Below are positions 52,319 through 60,881 of a stretch of 64,000 bases of DNA, in pieces; positions within the stretch are counted from its first letter, which is position 1, and every line of letters begins with the position of its first letter. The notes under the pieces are model-generated. The model searched no databases, was not told where the DNA came from, and was given only the letters and a program-made list of their open reading frames with translations. The stretch is from contig JAFVGB010000029.1 in NCBI GenBank assembly GCA_017475185.1, forward strand, positions 1-64,000, written 5' to 3'. The DNA is from Clostridia bacterium (lineage in GTDB: Bacteria > Bacillota_A > Clostridia > TANB77 > CAG-508). Position numbers and translations under genes: made by a program.

Positions 52319-52741
52319 TTATTTTCCTCCTAAATTATTCTTTGATTTACAATCTTTACAGATTCCATAAAATACTGTTTTTACATTATCTAATTCAAAT
52401 TCATGTTCTTCTGAAATATGATGTTGCACTTCTTTAAATTCTTCACATTCTAAATGAATAATCTTGTTGCATTTTTCACATTTTAAATGAAAATGATTAA
52501 CACAATTTTGTTCTTCTATAAACTGATAACAACTGCAATTTCTTCCTTCGACCATATATTTCTTTACAATGTTTTGCTTTACTAAATCGTTTAAAAATCT
52601 GTAAACTGTTGCTTTTCCAATGTTTTCTCCTATTGAATTAAAATAACTTAATATTTCTTCAGCAGTAATATTAGAATCTTTATTTAATTTCATGTATGAC
52701 AATATTTTTTCTCTTTGCTTTGTATTATATTTTCCTTTCAA
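52319..52741 (-). CDS. zur: Fur-family regulator, probably Zur
   Basis: The 140-residue protein has the Fur winged helix (ITAEEILSYFNSIGENIGKA, TVYRFLNDLVKQNIVKK), the metal site HFHLKCEKCNKIIHLEC, and a second Cys pair CKDC near the C-terminus (structural zinc). It most likely senses zinc and represses the znuACB genes it leads. The start is TTG at 52741, seven bases after AGGTG. A later ATG would remove the first helix. Its promoter has a 15-bp palindrome next to the -10. Fur and PerR remain alternatives; the operon decides for Zur. Confidence 0.85.
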   Translation of the reverse strand: MKGKYNTKQREKILSYMKLNKDSNITAEEILSYFNSIGENIGKATVYRFLNDLVKQNIVKKYMVEGRNCSCYQFIEEQNCVNHFHLKCEKCNKIIHLECEEFKEVQHHISEEHEFELDNVKTVFYGICKDCKSKNNLGGK

Positions 52742-52789
52742 ATTCCTTCACCTCTTGTACTATTTTTATTATACAATTACATTTCAATT

Positions 52790-52832
52790 TGAAACTGAGT
52801 TTCATTTTACCATTTTTATGTAATCATGTCAA
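52790..52832 (-). promoter_or_regulatory. zur-znu promoter with palindromic operator
   Basis: On the minus strand TTGACA (52832-52827), 17 bases, TAAAAT (52809-52804), followed at once by the perfect palindrome TGAAACTCAGTTTCA (52804-52790), which would cover the transcription start. It is the likely Zur site. Confidence 0.75.
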
Positions 52833-52856
52833 TACTTGATTAATAATAAATTAAAT

Positions 52857-52901
52857 AAAAACGGTTCAAAATAATATAAAAATTACTTTGAACCGTTTTT
52901 T
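52857..52901 (-). terminator. Terminator of 52909-53202
   Basis: AAAAACGGTTCAAA pairs with TTTGAACCGTTTTT. Confidence 0.9.
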
Positions 52902-52908
52902 GTTTTAA

Positions 52909-53202
52909 CTATTTCTGCCTCTGCTTTTTAGCTTTTCTTCTGTTAACTCTTCTAATCCATTCTGCTACTTCTAAACAAAGAATTTTATCAATATTTTCTC
53001 CATCATGAAGAACAGAATAAATATAGCCTTCTCCAACAGGTAAACCTTTTTCGGTTAACATTTCAGTATCAATATCAACCATATAGCACTCAATATCACC
53101 TGCTTTTTCTGGTCTTTCATCGTAAATCGAAATGTTTTCTACCTCTCCTGTTGCAAACTTTTCACTTACAGAAGAAAGGCTCATATAACTTATCATTTTC
53201 AT
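52909..53202 (-). CDS. Small unknown protein with basic tail
   Basis: The 97-residue product (start at 53202, 8 bases after AAGGAG) begins MKMISYMSLSSVSEKFATGE. It has a short beta-rich core (IECYMVDIDTEMLTEKGLPV, then GEGYIYSVLHDGENID) and ends in a helix with many Arg/Lys (WIRRVNRRKAKKQRQK). No signal peptide. The basic tail could bind nucleic acid. Its composition resembles the second gene set (see 53326-54324), with which it shares a repeat-bearing leader. No family recognised. Confidence 0.6.
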   Translation of the reverse strand: MKMISYMSLSSVSEKFATGEVENISIYDERPEKAGDIECYMVDIDTEMLTEKGLPVGEGYIYSVLHDGENIDKILCLEVAEWIRRVNRRKAKKQRQK

Positions 53203-53220
53203 CCTTAACACTCCTTAAGT

Positions 53221-53313
53221 TAGCTGTTCGAACGAATGTGAGTTACAGATAACTTATGCAACCGAACGCACGTGAGGTTGTATTCCTTAACTCAGCTGTT
53301 CGAACGAATGTGA
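53221..53313 (-). repeat. Two direct repeats upstream of 52909-53202
   Basis: TTAGCTGTTCGAACGAATGT (53221-53240) recurs as TCAGCTGTTCGAACGAATGT (53292-53311), 71 bases apart, each followed at some distance by TTGTATTCCT. GTTCGAAC inside is a perfect palindrome. The repeats fill the gap between 52909-53202 and 53326-54324. Confidence 0.75.
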
Positions 53314-53325
53314 AATTGTATTCCT

Positions 53326-54324
53326 CTATTTAGCTAATGTTTCACCATCCAAATAATCTCCAGGCAATTTGTCAAAAGTAATGCTATCACATGTAATTGA
53401 TACAACAACATCTCCGCATTCATCTGTCCGATAAATCTCGACATTTTTTTCTTTTAAAATATCTACTGTTTCTTTGTTTGGATGTTTATATCTGTTGCCT
53501 ACACTACATGAAATTAATCCATATTCAGGATTTACTTTTTCAATAAACTTCCGAGAAGAAGATGTGTTTGATCCATGATGTCCGAGCTTTAGAATTTCGC
53601 ATTCTGACAATGTATCAGAATTTAACATATAAGTTTCAACTTTTTCTTCAGCGTCGCCTGTCATCAATAAATCCATTTGTCCAAACGTAACTTTAACAAC
53701 GGTTGAATAATTGTTTAAATCGTTTTTAGCTTCTTCTGGAGTTAATTGACCAACCACTTTAAAATTGACTTCTCCTAACTTAAACTCATCATTTATTTTA
53801 GGATTTATTACTTCAACTCCGTCTTCATCAATCTTGTCTATTATTGCTTCGTACCAGTCTGATGTAACTAAATCATCATTAATTTCAGGTAGATAAATAA
53901 CATCATAATCAAAAGAATTTAAAACGTTATTAAGACCTCCTATGTGATCGTCATGTTGGTGAGATCCCATTATAAATTGTAATTCTTTTACTCCTTCTTT
54001 TTTTAAATACTGAATTACCTTTTTACTCTCTGACTTTGTACCGCAATCTATAAGTCCATATTGCCCTTCATATTCGAACAAAAAACTATCTCCTTGCCCA
54101 CAGTCAATCATATGAACATATAAAGTACCGTCAAGATCAGTAATAGCTGGATTAGAAGTTGAGCTCTCCTCTACTTCTAATATAATTGGTGTGTTAATTG
54201 ATTCAACAACATAGTAATACTTATAGTAATACCATATGCAGAAAATAATTAGTGTCAATGCAAGAATCGCATAAATAATTATCTCGCGTTTCTGTTTCGT
54301 TTTTTTCCGTTTGTCATTTGCCAT
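53326..54324 (-). CDS. Membrane-anchored ComEC/Rec2-type metallo-beta-lactamase protein
   Basis: The 332-residue protein has a basic N-terminus, one membrane helix (IIIYAILALTLIIFCIWYYY) and an external metallo-beta-lactamase fold. It includes HMIDCGQGDSFLFEYEGQYG, the metal motif GSHQHDDHIGG, DLLMTGDAEEKVE, ILKLGHHGSNTSSS and YGLISCSVGNRYKHP. This is the hydrolase part of ComEC without its channel, as in many stand-alone Firmicute proteins. It may degrade extracellular DNA or another phosphodiester. GGAGG precedes the ATG by 9 bases. CGG is used as Arg three times (54309-54307, 53553-53551, 53430-53428), unlike the AT-rich neighbours. Confidence 0.85.
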   Translation of the reverse strand: MANDKRKKTKQKREIIIYAILALTLIIFCIWYYYKYYYVVESINTPIILEVEESSTSNPAITDLDGTLYVHMIDCGQGDSFLFEYEGQYGLIDCGTKSESKKVIQYLKKEGVKELQFIMGSHQHDDHIGGLNNVLNSFDYDVIYLPEINDDLVTSDWYEAIIDKIDEDGVEVINPKINDEFKLGEVNFKVVGQLTPEEAKNDLNNYSTVVKVTFGQMDLLMTGDAEEKVETYMLNSDTLSECEILKLGHHGSNTSSSRKFIEKVNPEYGLISCSVGNRYKHPNKETVDILKEKNVEIYRTDECGDVVVSITCDSITFDKLPGDYLDGETLAK

Positions 54325-54396
54325 TTCGGAAAGCCTCCTTTATAAAAATTTACGACAATTATAACACAATTATAATTGTTTTGCAATTTTACATAA

Positions 54397-54437
54397 CCAC
54401 AAAATAATTTTGTGGCGTCAACTTTTTATGTTTCTTT
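54397..54437 (-). promoter_or_regulatory. Palindrome plus TTGACG block upstream of the MBL-fold gene
   Basis: CCACAAAATAATTTTGTGG (54397-54415) is a near-perfect palindrome, abutted by CGTCAA (TTGACG on the minus strand, 54421-54416). The block TGTGGCGTCAACTTTTTATG matches a block at 24419 with few changes. A standard -10 at the right distance is missing, so this may be an operator more than a promoter. Confidence 0.45.
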
Positions 54438-54451
54438 ATACCATATAAAAT

Positions 54452-54480
54452 AAAAGAACATTTATAAAAATGTTCTTTAT
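54452..54480 (-). terminator. Terminator of the cyclophilin operon
   Basis: AAAGAACATTT pairs with AAATGTTCTTT. Confidence 0.75.
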
Positions 54481-54510
54481 AATATATATATATGATATTT
54501 AAAACTTATA

Positions 54511-55311
54511 CTAATACTCTACAATATCTATACTCTCTATTACAACTTGTTCTAACGGTTTATCACTATCATCTGTTTTAGTTGCCGCTATTTTATCTAC
54601 TACATCCATTCCTTCAATAACTTGCCCAAATACAGTATGTTTTCCAAATAAATGTAAACTACCTCCATATTTTTTATATGCCTCTAATATATTTTCCGGA
54701 TAGCCATATTGTTTTAACATTGTTGCCGTACTTTCATCATACTTGGCTTGCTCTATAAAGAACTGACTTCCATTTGTATTTGAACCTGCATTTGCCATAC
54801 ACAATGCACCTCTATATGGAACTAAATCATATGAGAACTCATCTTCAAAATCTTTTCCCCATATACTATCTCCTCCAGTTCCTGTGCCTGTTGGATCTCC
54901 GCCTTGTATCATAAAATCATTTATAACTCTATGGAATATTACTCCATTATAATATCCATTTTTGGCATGTGTAATAAAGTTTTCTACTGCCTTTGGAGCT
55001 ACATTAGAGAAAAATTTTAGTTTAATATCCCCATAATTTTTTATATGCATTATTGCTATGGTTTCTCCTTTTTCAGGTGCAGCCACTTGCTTTTCAGCAC
55101 TTGCCACAAAATTTATTGATTCTACATCAATTTCTTCACTTGATGATTCTTGTTCATTATTCTTTGTATTTGCATTAGAAGAATTACTGTTTGTTGTCTT
55201 ATTTCCTGTGCTTGTTGTATTACTTGTATTTTTATTGTTGTCACACCCAGTTAAACAAAACATTATTATCAATATTGCTCCTAAAAACAAACAAATTTTT
55301 AATCTTTTCAT
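54511..55311 (-). CDS. Cyclophilin-type peptidyl-prolyl isomerase, lipoprotein
   Basis: The 266-residue protein has a lipoprotein signal (lipobox LTGC, Cys23), an Asn/Ser/Thr-rich spacer, and a cyclophilin domain. The domain has [20 protein letters not shown] (catalytic Arg), [31 protein letters not shown] and [20 protein letters not shown]. It would help fold exported proteins at the membrane surface. RusA lies 14 bases upstream on the same strand, so the two are co-transcribed, though no functional link is known. Confidence 0.93.
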   Translation of the reverse strand: MKRLKICLFLGAILIIMFCLTGCDNNKNTSNTTSTGNKTTNSNSSNANTKNNEQESSSEEIDVESINFVASAEKQVAAPEKGETIAIMHIKNYGDIKLKFFSNVAPKAVENFITHAKNGYYNGVIFHRVINDFMIQGGDPTGTGTGGDSIWGKDFEDEFSYDLVPYRGALCMANAGSNTNGSQFFIEQAKYDESTATMLKQYGYPENILEAYKKYGGSLHLFGKHTVFGQVIEGMDVVDKIAATKTDDSDKPLEQVVIESIDIVEY

Positions 55312-55325
55312 TTATTCTTAACCTC

Positions 55326-55736
55326 CTAATACTCTTCAATCTTAACATATAGTTTTTCTTCAGCACCATATAATTTTTCAACCTCAATTTTTGTAATTTG
55401 AGTATCATCTTTGAATGCAAATTTATTCATAGAATCCAGCACAATTTTTACAACATTATCTATATCAGGCTTTTTTGTTGGACTTATTCTATTATCTAGC
55501 ATTTGCTCTTTCATAACTTTACTAGCAGATTTTGGTACTTCAAAATATGCAGTAATACTTACTTTTGCTCTACCTTCCATTGTTTTATATCTTGGATATT
55601 TTAAAAGAAAATATTGCTCAACCAGACTTTCATAATCTTTTGTTCTAGTTGGAGTATATACTTGACCTGTATAACTATTTAATCTTGGTCTTCCTTTTCC
55701 TATAATTTTTGCTGGAACTTCAAACTCATATATCAT
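55326..55736 (-). CDS. RusA-family Holliday junction resolvase
   Basis: The 136-residue protein has the RusA signs GKGRPRLNSYTGQVYTP, RTKDYESLVEQYF, PTKKPDIDNVVKIVLDSMNK and FKDDTQITKIEVEKLYG; the conserved Asp residues (DIDN, DD) bind metal for cleavage of four-way junctions. RusA genes are usually phage-derived, but no other phage genes lie here, so it appears domesticated. AAAGGAG precedes the ATG. Confidence 0.9.
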   Translation of the reverse strand: MIYEFEVPAKIIGKGRPRLNSYTGQVYTPTRTKDYESLVEQYFLLKYPRYKTMEGRAKVSITAYFEVPKSASKVMKEQMLDNRISPTKKPDIDNVVKIVLDSMNKFAFKDDTQITKIEVEKLYGAEEKLYVKIEEY

Positions 55737-55770
55737 ACTCCATTCTCTCCTTTTATATTATAATTATCTT

Positions 55771-57063
55771 CTAATTCTTTTCAATCATTTGGTTAAAATT
55801 ACTTTTTTCTCCAGCTGGATAACTATAATCAAAACATATAAATTTATCATCTACTTTATAAACATAACATTCTTCAGTATATTTTTTTTCATTGTTTTCA
55901 AATGAAAGTTGTGTTTTTTCAAATTTGAAACCATTAATATCTACTGTTTTTACCTCAAATTCTTCACTAGTATTTATCATATTATTTAAATATTCTTTTG
56001 TAGAATAGTCTTTTATATCATCTCCAGAATCTATAAAACAATATACTATTCTATCACCTTCTTTATTTAGTGCAATGATTTCATATGCTGTATATTGACT
56101 TCCATAATAAGTAGTTATTTCATTATCTGTTAAAATTAATAAATCATCTTTTGGAATAAACTTCATTTTGGCATCTTTAATTATATGCTCAGATTCATAT
56201 TCTTCTGTTTGTTCATTATTGTTCAATGAAACAGTTGAATTAGAATCATCTTTGTTTGTTTTATTTGATTTTTTATTATTTGAAGACGCTGCTACCGCTA
56301 TTATAATACTTATTGTTACTAAGATAACAACAATTACTATTCCAATTATTATTCCGTTTTTTTGAACATTACTGTTTTGATTCTTTTCTGAAAAATAGTA
56401 TTTTCCTTTTGATTTTTTTATTATTCTTTGATTTCTTAATAAATTAAAAATCTCTATAGCTCTTGTTTCTGTTACATTAGAATTTAAATCTGCCATAATA
56501 TCATCTTTATTTACTGCATTGATTTTATTCATAGCATCATACTTTAAGAAAACGTCTTTTGCCATTTGCATTTCCTCTGGTGTAACTAATTGTTGTGCAT
56601 TAGAAAGATTAATTTTCAAATCTTCTCTTGATACTCCGTCTTTAATTTGTTTGTTTAAATTTGCGATAATACCACTGATACCCAATGCTGTAAATATTAA
56701 TGAAATTACATAATCACGTATAAACGCATTTCTTACCTCTGATGCACTATATATTACAGATAAATTTGCGAAGCTTGCATCATAACCATCAGTTGCTAAG
56801 AATATTAGTGGTGCTATTACAAATGTAGAAACTGTAACTGCTATAATTGATGAAATAGCAACAATAACTGGAAGTTTTTTGTCAATTTTTGCCTTAGTAA
56901 TTCTATAACCATAATAACTTGCTATTGCAATAAGTACAGACAATATTGCCACAATCATATTTCCAAATGCATAAACTAAAATCCAAGGAATCGCTCCTAT
57001 AAAAGCTCCAACTAGTGCTCCAATTATTCCTAATAAAAATTTATTACTTGTTTGTTCTTCCAT
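55771..57063 (-). CDS. Multi-domain membrane protein, unknown
   Basis: The 430-residue protein has four N-terminal membrane helices (residues 8-125, e.g. FLLGIIGALVGAFIGAIPWI). A cytoplasmic segment follows that ends in a winged-helix-like hairpin (TRAIEIFNLLRNQRIIKKSK, GKYYFSEKN), then another helix (IIIGIVIVVILVTISIIIAV) and an external domain of about 150 residues (FIPKDDLLILTDNEITTYYG, EYLNNMINTSEEFEVKTVDI). No family recognised. The Shine-Dalgarno sequence is 37 bases from the ATG with a hairpin in between (see 57063-57106). Confidence 0.65.
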   Translation of the reverse strand: MEEQTSNKFLLGIIGALVGAFIGAIPWILVYAFGNMIVAILSVLIAIASYYGYRITKAKIDKKLPVIVAISSIIAVTVSTFVIAPLIFLATDGYDASFANLSVIYSASEVRNAFIRDYVISLIFTALGISGIIANLNKQIKDGVSREDLKINLSNAQQLVTPEEMQMAKDVFLKYDAMNKINAVNKDDIMADLNSNVTETRAIEIFNLLRNQRIIKKSKGKYYFSEKNQNSNVQKNGIIIGIVIVVILVTISIIIAVAASSNNKKSNKTNKDDSNSTVSLNNNEQTEEYESEHIIKDAKMKFIPKDDLLILTDNEITTYYGSQYTAYEIIALNKEGDRIVYCFIDSGDDIKDYSTKEYLNNMINTSEEFEVKTVDINGFKFEKTQLSFENNEKKYTEECYVYKVDDKFICFDYSYPAGEKSNFNQMIEKN

Positions 57064-57106
57064 TTTTCATTATATACTTAATCATAAATGTTAAGTATAT
57101 TCCTCC
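57063..57106 (-). promoter_or_regulatory. Hairpin bridging ribosome site and start codon
   Basis: On the minus strand GGAGGA (57106-57101) is followed by ATATACTTA (57100-57092), an 11-base loop and TAAGTATAT (57080-57072), then eight bases and the ATG at 57063. Folding the 9-bp stem would bring the ribosome site to normal distance. Confidence 0.5.
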
Positions 57107-57112
57107 TTTTTA

Positions 57113-58630
57113 TTAATTAACTTTTTCAACTAAAATCATATTATATACATAACCTTTATATCCAGTTTTTATCATTTTTGAACTTATTAGTTGATAATCT
57201 TGATTATTAAATTGCTTATTATAATAATCTGAGTTTTCATTATCTATTACCCATATTCTGCCATTACATTCATTTAAGAAGTCTAAATTTGTACATACAC
57301 TAAATTGTTCTCCAAATGCTCTATATGCTGCTTCTACTCCCCAATTTGATGGATTATAATATATTTGCTTATTATTTGTATAATTTAATGCTATTACAGT
57401 ACCTGTTCCTAATTCTGTTTCATTTATTACAATAACATCATCTTGTTTTACATTTTCATTTAGATAAGATATTTGTGTCATATTATTTTCTTCATATGCA
57501 TCTTTAATCTGTTTGTAATTGCTTATTCCTGCGAGAACTAGAGTTATTATGCAAATTGTTAATACAAAATATTTATTATTCTCTTTTGATAAATAATAAC
57601 TTATAAAGAAAATAAATAATCCTGTTATTACGAATAAATATCTATAATATAGAATTGATGTTTTCATTACTGCTGTAATTATAACAGCTGCCAAAATAAC
57701 AGCAAAATATATTGCAATTGAAATAATTGCATATATATCATTTTTCTTTTCATCTTCATTAGATCTAGTTTTCTTTATTCTTTTTGAATAGAAAATTTTG
57801 AATATTATATATATGTATAATGCAATAACAAAAATAAAACCTATTATATCTTTTAAGTTTCCTGAAAATTGAGTTCCAAATAATTGGAAAATTGTTTTTG
57901 GAAATTCAAACCCTATCCAAAAACCTTTTGAAACATTTTTTAATTGTGTTATAAAACACATTATCCATGGAATATATGCGATTGCTTGAATGATTCCAAG
58001 TACAATAATAGTTATTATGTCTTTTTTTCGTTTTTCTTTTATTAAGTAAAATAATAAAATGCAATTAATTATTCCAGCGGCCATTAATCCGTAATAATGT
58101 GTATAAATACACATCAAGCTAGATATTCCAAATATTGCCCAATCTTTTATTTTGGCTTCACTTCCATTTTTAGCTAATCTATAAGCATAAATAGCTAAAA
58201 TTGTAACTACTAGTATGGCTAAAGAGTACATTCTTACTTCTGCCGTATAAATGCATATTACTGGCATAAAGTAAGAAAAAAATGAAAATAATGCTCCTGT
58301 TTTTTCTCCAAAATCCTTTCTAATATGTGAAAAACCTAATATACCAAGCATTGATATGCAAAATGCTGAAAATACTCTATATCCTATGATAATACCATTT
58401 AATCCAACGCCTAAACCATTCAAAATTAAATAAATAATATGTAAAACGTAATAATATAAAATTGGATGAACATCATTTCCTCCAATTGTCCATATATCTG
58501 CAAATGATTTATTTGCTAACCCTACTGAATATGCTTCATCAAACCACAAATTTGGGTGAAATATGCTTATACTATTAAATATTATTCCTGCAATTATAAT
58601 TACTATATGTATGTTCTTTAATTTTTTCAT
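57113..58630 (-). CDS. GT39/PMT-like integral-membrane glycosyltransferase
   Basis: The 505-residue protein has about eleven membrane helices. Its first external loop has the metal/catalytic Asp-Glu in HPNLWFDEAYSVGLANKSFA and a second conserved Asp-His in GGNDVHPILYYYVLHIIYLI, as in dolichyl/undecaprenyl-phosphate-sugar transferases of the GT-C fold. It should move a sugar from a lipid carrier to a protein, lipid or wall polymer outside the cell. The soluble C-terminus (about 110 residues) is variable. AAAGGA precedes the ATG. Confidence 0.85.
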   Translation of the reverse strand: MKKLKNIHIVIIIAGIIFNSISIFHPNLWFDEAYSVGLANKSFADIWTIGGNDVHPILYYYVLHIIYLILNGLGVGLNGIIIGYRVFSAFCISMLGILGFSHIRKDFGEKTGALFSFFSYFMPVICIYTAEVRMYSLAILVVTILAIYAYRLAKNGSEAKIKDWAIFGISSLMCIYTHYYGLMAAGIINCILLFYLIKEKRKKDIITIIVLGIIQAIAYIPWIMCFITQLKNVSKGFWIGFEFPKTIFQLFGTQFSGNLKDIIGFIFVIALYIYIIFKIFYSKRIKKTRSNEDEKKNDIYAIISIAIYFAVILAAVIITAVMKTSILYYRYLFVITGLFIFFISYYLSKENNKYFVLTICIITLVLAGISNYKQIKDAYEENNMTQISYLNENVKQDDVIVINETELGTGTVIALNYTNNKQIYYNPSNWGVEAAYRAFGEQFSVCTNLDFLNECNGRIWVIDNENSDYYNKQFNNQDYQLISSKMIKTGYKGYVYNMILVEKVN

Positions 58631-58674
58631 TCTCTCATCCTTTCTTATCTAATTAGGGATAAGTTCATATTGAA

Positions 58675-59820
58675 CTAATCCCCTAAACAAATTCCTATAT
58701 TTCTTGCTGTTTTTACTAAATCATTGTCCATATTTACTTTTCTAATATTACTTTCTGCTGTATTTCCTGAAACAGCTCCAATTACTTTATTGTTTCCAAC
58801 AACATCTTCTAATGGAACACTATCTAATTTTCCATCTTTTATTACTGTTAAAACGTTGAATTTTCCTTCTAATGCAAGTTCCATAGCTTTAGATCCATAT
58901 TTTGTTGAAAGAACTCTATCAAATGCAGTAGGTGTTCCTCCTCTTTGGACATATCCTAAAACTGTACATCTTGCTTCAAGACCTGTTAACTCCTCTAATT
59001 GTTTTGTAATAACTTGTCCTATTCCTCCAAGTTTTGTGTTATCTACTCCACTGCCATTGTCTCTTGTTCCCTCAATAGTAATATTTCCACCTTTTGGCAT
59101 TGCACCTTCTGCAACAACAACAATACTGAATTTTTTACCTTTGTCTCTTCTATGATTAATTTTTTCAACAACTTTATCCATATCATATGGAATTTCTGGA
59201 ATTAATGCTACATCTGCACCACCTGCTATTGCAGACTCTAGCGCTATCCAGCCAGCATATCTTCCCATAACTTCTAAAACCATTATTCTGTGATGTGTCT
59301 CTCCTGTTGTATGAAGTCTGTCTAATGCATCTGATGCAACTGAAACAGCTGTATTATATCCAAATGTTATATCTGTACATGCAACATCATTATCTATTGT
59401 TTTTGGTACCCCAATAACATTAATTCCTTTTAATGAAAAATCTCTTGCTGATTTTTGTGTACCATCTCCGCCTAATGTAAACAAACAATCAAATCCATCA
59501 TTTTTTATATTTTCAACACAGATGTTTGATAGGTCTTTATATACCACATCTCCATTTAACTCTGTTACCTTATAATTAAATACATTTGCATTTGTTGAAG
59601 AACCAATGATTGAACCTCCTTTAGGTAATATTCCTGAAGCAGCTCTACTGTCTGATGTACTTAAAGATATATATTCATTTTTTAGTAATCCTCTATATCC
59701 ATCTATAAATCCATAACATTTAACGCCGTGTTCTTCTGCTGTTTTTACTATTGCTCTTATAACTGCATTAAATCCTGAAACATCCCCTCCATTAGCTAAA
59801 ATAGCTACTTTTTTTACCAT
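58675..59820 (-). CDS. pfkA: 6-phosphofructokinase, mixed-substrate type
   Basis: The 381-residue enzyme phosphorylates fructose 6-phosphate. It has ILANGGDVSGFNAVIRAIVK, LFTLGGDGTQKSARDFSLKG, VIGVPKTIDNDVACTDITFG and MVLEVMGRYAGWIALESAIA, then GYVQRGGTPTAFDRVLST. GGDG at the phosphate-donor loop favours ATP, while Lys in PKTIDND is typical of PPi-using enzymes. This mix marks the group III PFK family, so donor use cannot be told from sequence alone. The symbol is by family only. GGAGG precedes the ATG. Confidence 0.9.
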   Translation of the reverse strand: MVKKVAILANGGDVSGFNAVIRAIVKTAEEHGVKCYGFIDGYRGLLKNEYISLSTSDSRAASGILPKGGSIIGSSTNANVFNYKVTELNGDVVYKDLSNICVENIKNDGFDCLFTLGGDGTQKSARDFSLKGINVIGVPKTIDNDVACTDITFGYNTAVSVASDALDRLHTTGETHHRIMVLEVMGRYAGWIALESAIAGGADVALIPEIPYDMDKVVEKINHRRDKGKKFSIVVVAEGAMPKGGNITIEGTRDNGSGVDNTKLGGIGQVITKQLEELTGLEARCTVLGYVQRGGTPTAFDRVLSTKYGSKAMELALEGKFNVLTVIKDGKLDSVPLEDVVGNNKVIGAVSGNTAESNIRKVNMDNDLVKTARNIGICLGD

Positions 59821-59894
59821 TTAATTTCCTCCTTTGTTTTTCCATTGTATTCTTAATTATTATACCAATAATTTCAAATTTTACAACAGTAAAT

Positions 59895-59925
59895 TATAAA
59901 AAAAAGGAGCTTTCGCTCCTTAATT
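59895..59925 (-). terminator. Terminator of the glucosaminidase gene
   Basis: AAGGAGC pairs with GCTCCTT around TTTC, with a U run on the minus strand. Confidence 0.9.
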
Positions 59926-59926
59926 T

Positions 59927-60808
59927 TTATTGAAATACTTGTTGCATACAAGTATAGACTTTTTTTGGCCAAGAATTAGGATTACAATAACATGTACCAA
60001 CTCCAGTAATTGTTGATCCATGATAAAAACTAGCTCCTGGTGTTAAATATCTTTGTCCTAATAACTGTATCATTGCTTCAAATCCTGCTTCATCTGATGC
60101 ATATGGAATTAATTTTCCTTTATTCATTAAACTTGAATAATTATGAGTTCTTTGATGTTGTGGTGCAGAACACCATGCAGATTCAATTCCACAAACGCCT
60201 AATACAAAAATTTCATTAACATTATATTTTTGACAACATTCCCAAATCCAACCAGCATTTTTTGCTAAAATTTTAGTTCTATCATACTTCATATTTTGAA
60301 CTAATGTAATGAAATCTGATTTTGATAAACCTGTTGTTTTAGATACATCCATATTAAAACTTATTTTAACATCTTCTAATTTTATATATTGTTTCAATTC
60401 TTCGTATTCATCTGTATTCTTTGCTGAATTTTCATCTGTATCTATATATAAAATTTCTGGTTCTGGTATAATTTGTCTTGCAACTTGTGAACGACTTGAT
60501 ATTTCATTAATTACCTCATTATCATTTTGCATCACTGCTGCAGCTCTGATTTCTTGTATATTTACATTTCCATTTTCTTCATTATTTGTATTTTGTTCTG
60601 TTAAGTCACTATTTTGTTCTGCATTTATTTGTATATTTGCCATATTTTCTGTTTTTTCATTATTTGCAATTTCTTCTATATTGTTTTTGTTATTTACTAA
60701 TTTTAAAAAGTCTATACCTGCCATATTCAATACTGTACCTACTATTATAGTAACCAATAACATCAATATAATTACTATCATAGCAGTCATTATTTTTTTG
60801 TTTTTCAT
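59927..60808 (-). CDS. Membrane-anchored glucosaminidase-type wall hydrolase
   Basis: The 293-residue protein has one N-terminal membrane helix (TAMIVIILMLLVTIIVGTVL), an Asn/Glu-rich external linker (about residues 40-140), and a GH73-like domain. The domain has YNVNEIFVLGVCGIESAWCS (catalytic Glu), HQRTHNYSSLM, YASDEAGFEAMIQLLGQRYL and GVGTCYCNPNSWPKKVYTCM. It should cut N-acetylglucosamine bonds in peptidoglycan. Extra Cys in the domain may form disulphides outside the cell. It stands between pfkA and hisS with its own terminator. Confidence 0.85.
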   Translation of the reverse strand: MKNKKIMTAMIVIILMLLVTIIVGTVLNMAGIDFLKLVNNKNNIEEIANNEKTENMANIQINAEQNSDLTEQNTNNEENGNVNIQEIRAAAVMQNDNEVINEISSRSQVARQIIPEPEILYIDTDENSAKNTDEYEELKQYIKLEDVKISFNMDVSKTTGLSKSDFITLVQNMKYDRTKILAKNAGWIWECCQKYNVNEIFVLGVCGIESAWCSAPQHQRTHNYSSLMNKGKLIPYASDEAGFEAMIQLLGQRYLTPGASFYHGSTITGVGTCYCNPNSWPKKVYTCMQQVFQ

Positions 60809-60881
60809 TTTTCATACATCCTTTTTTATTTATTAAACACATTTATTATTATACCATATTTGGGATTATATGTCAAAAAAC

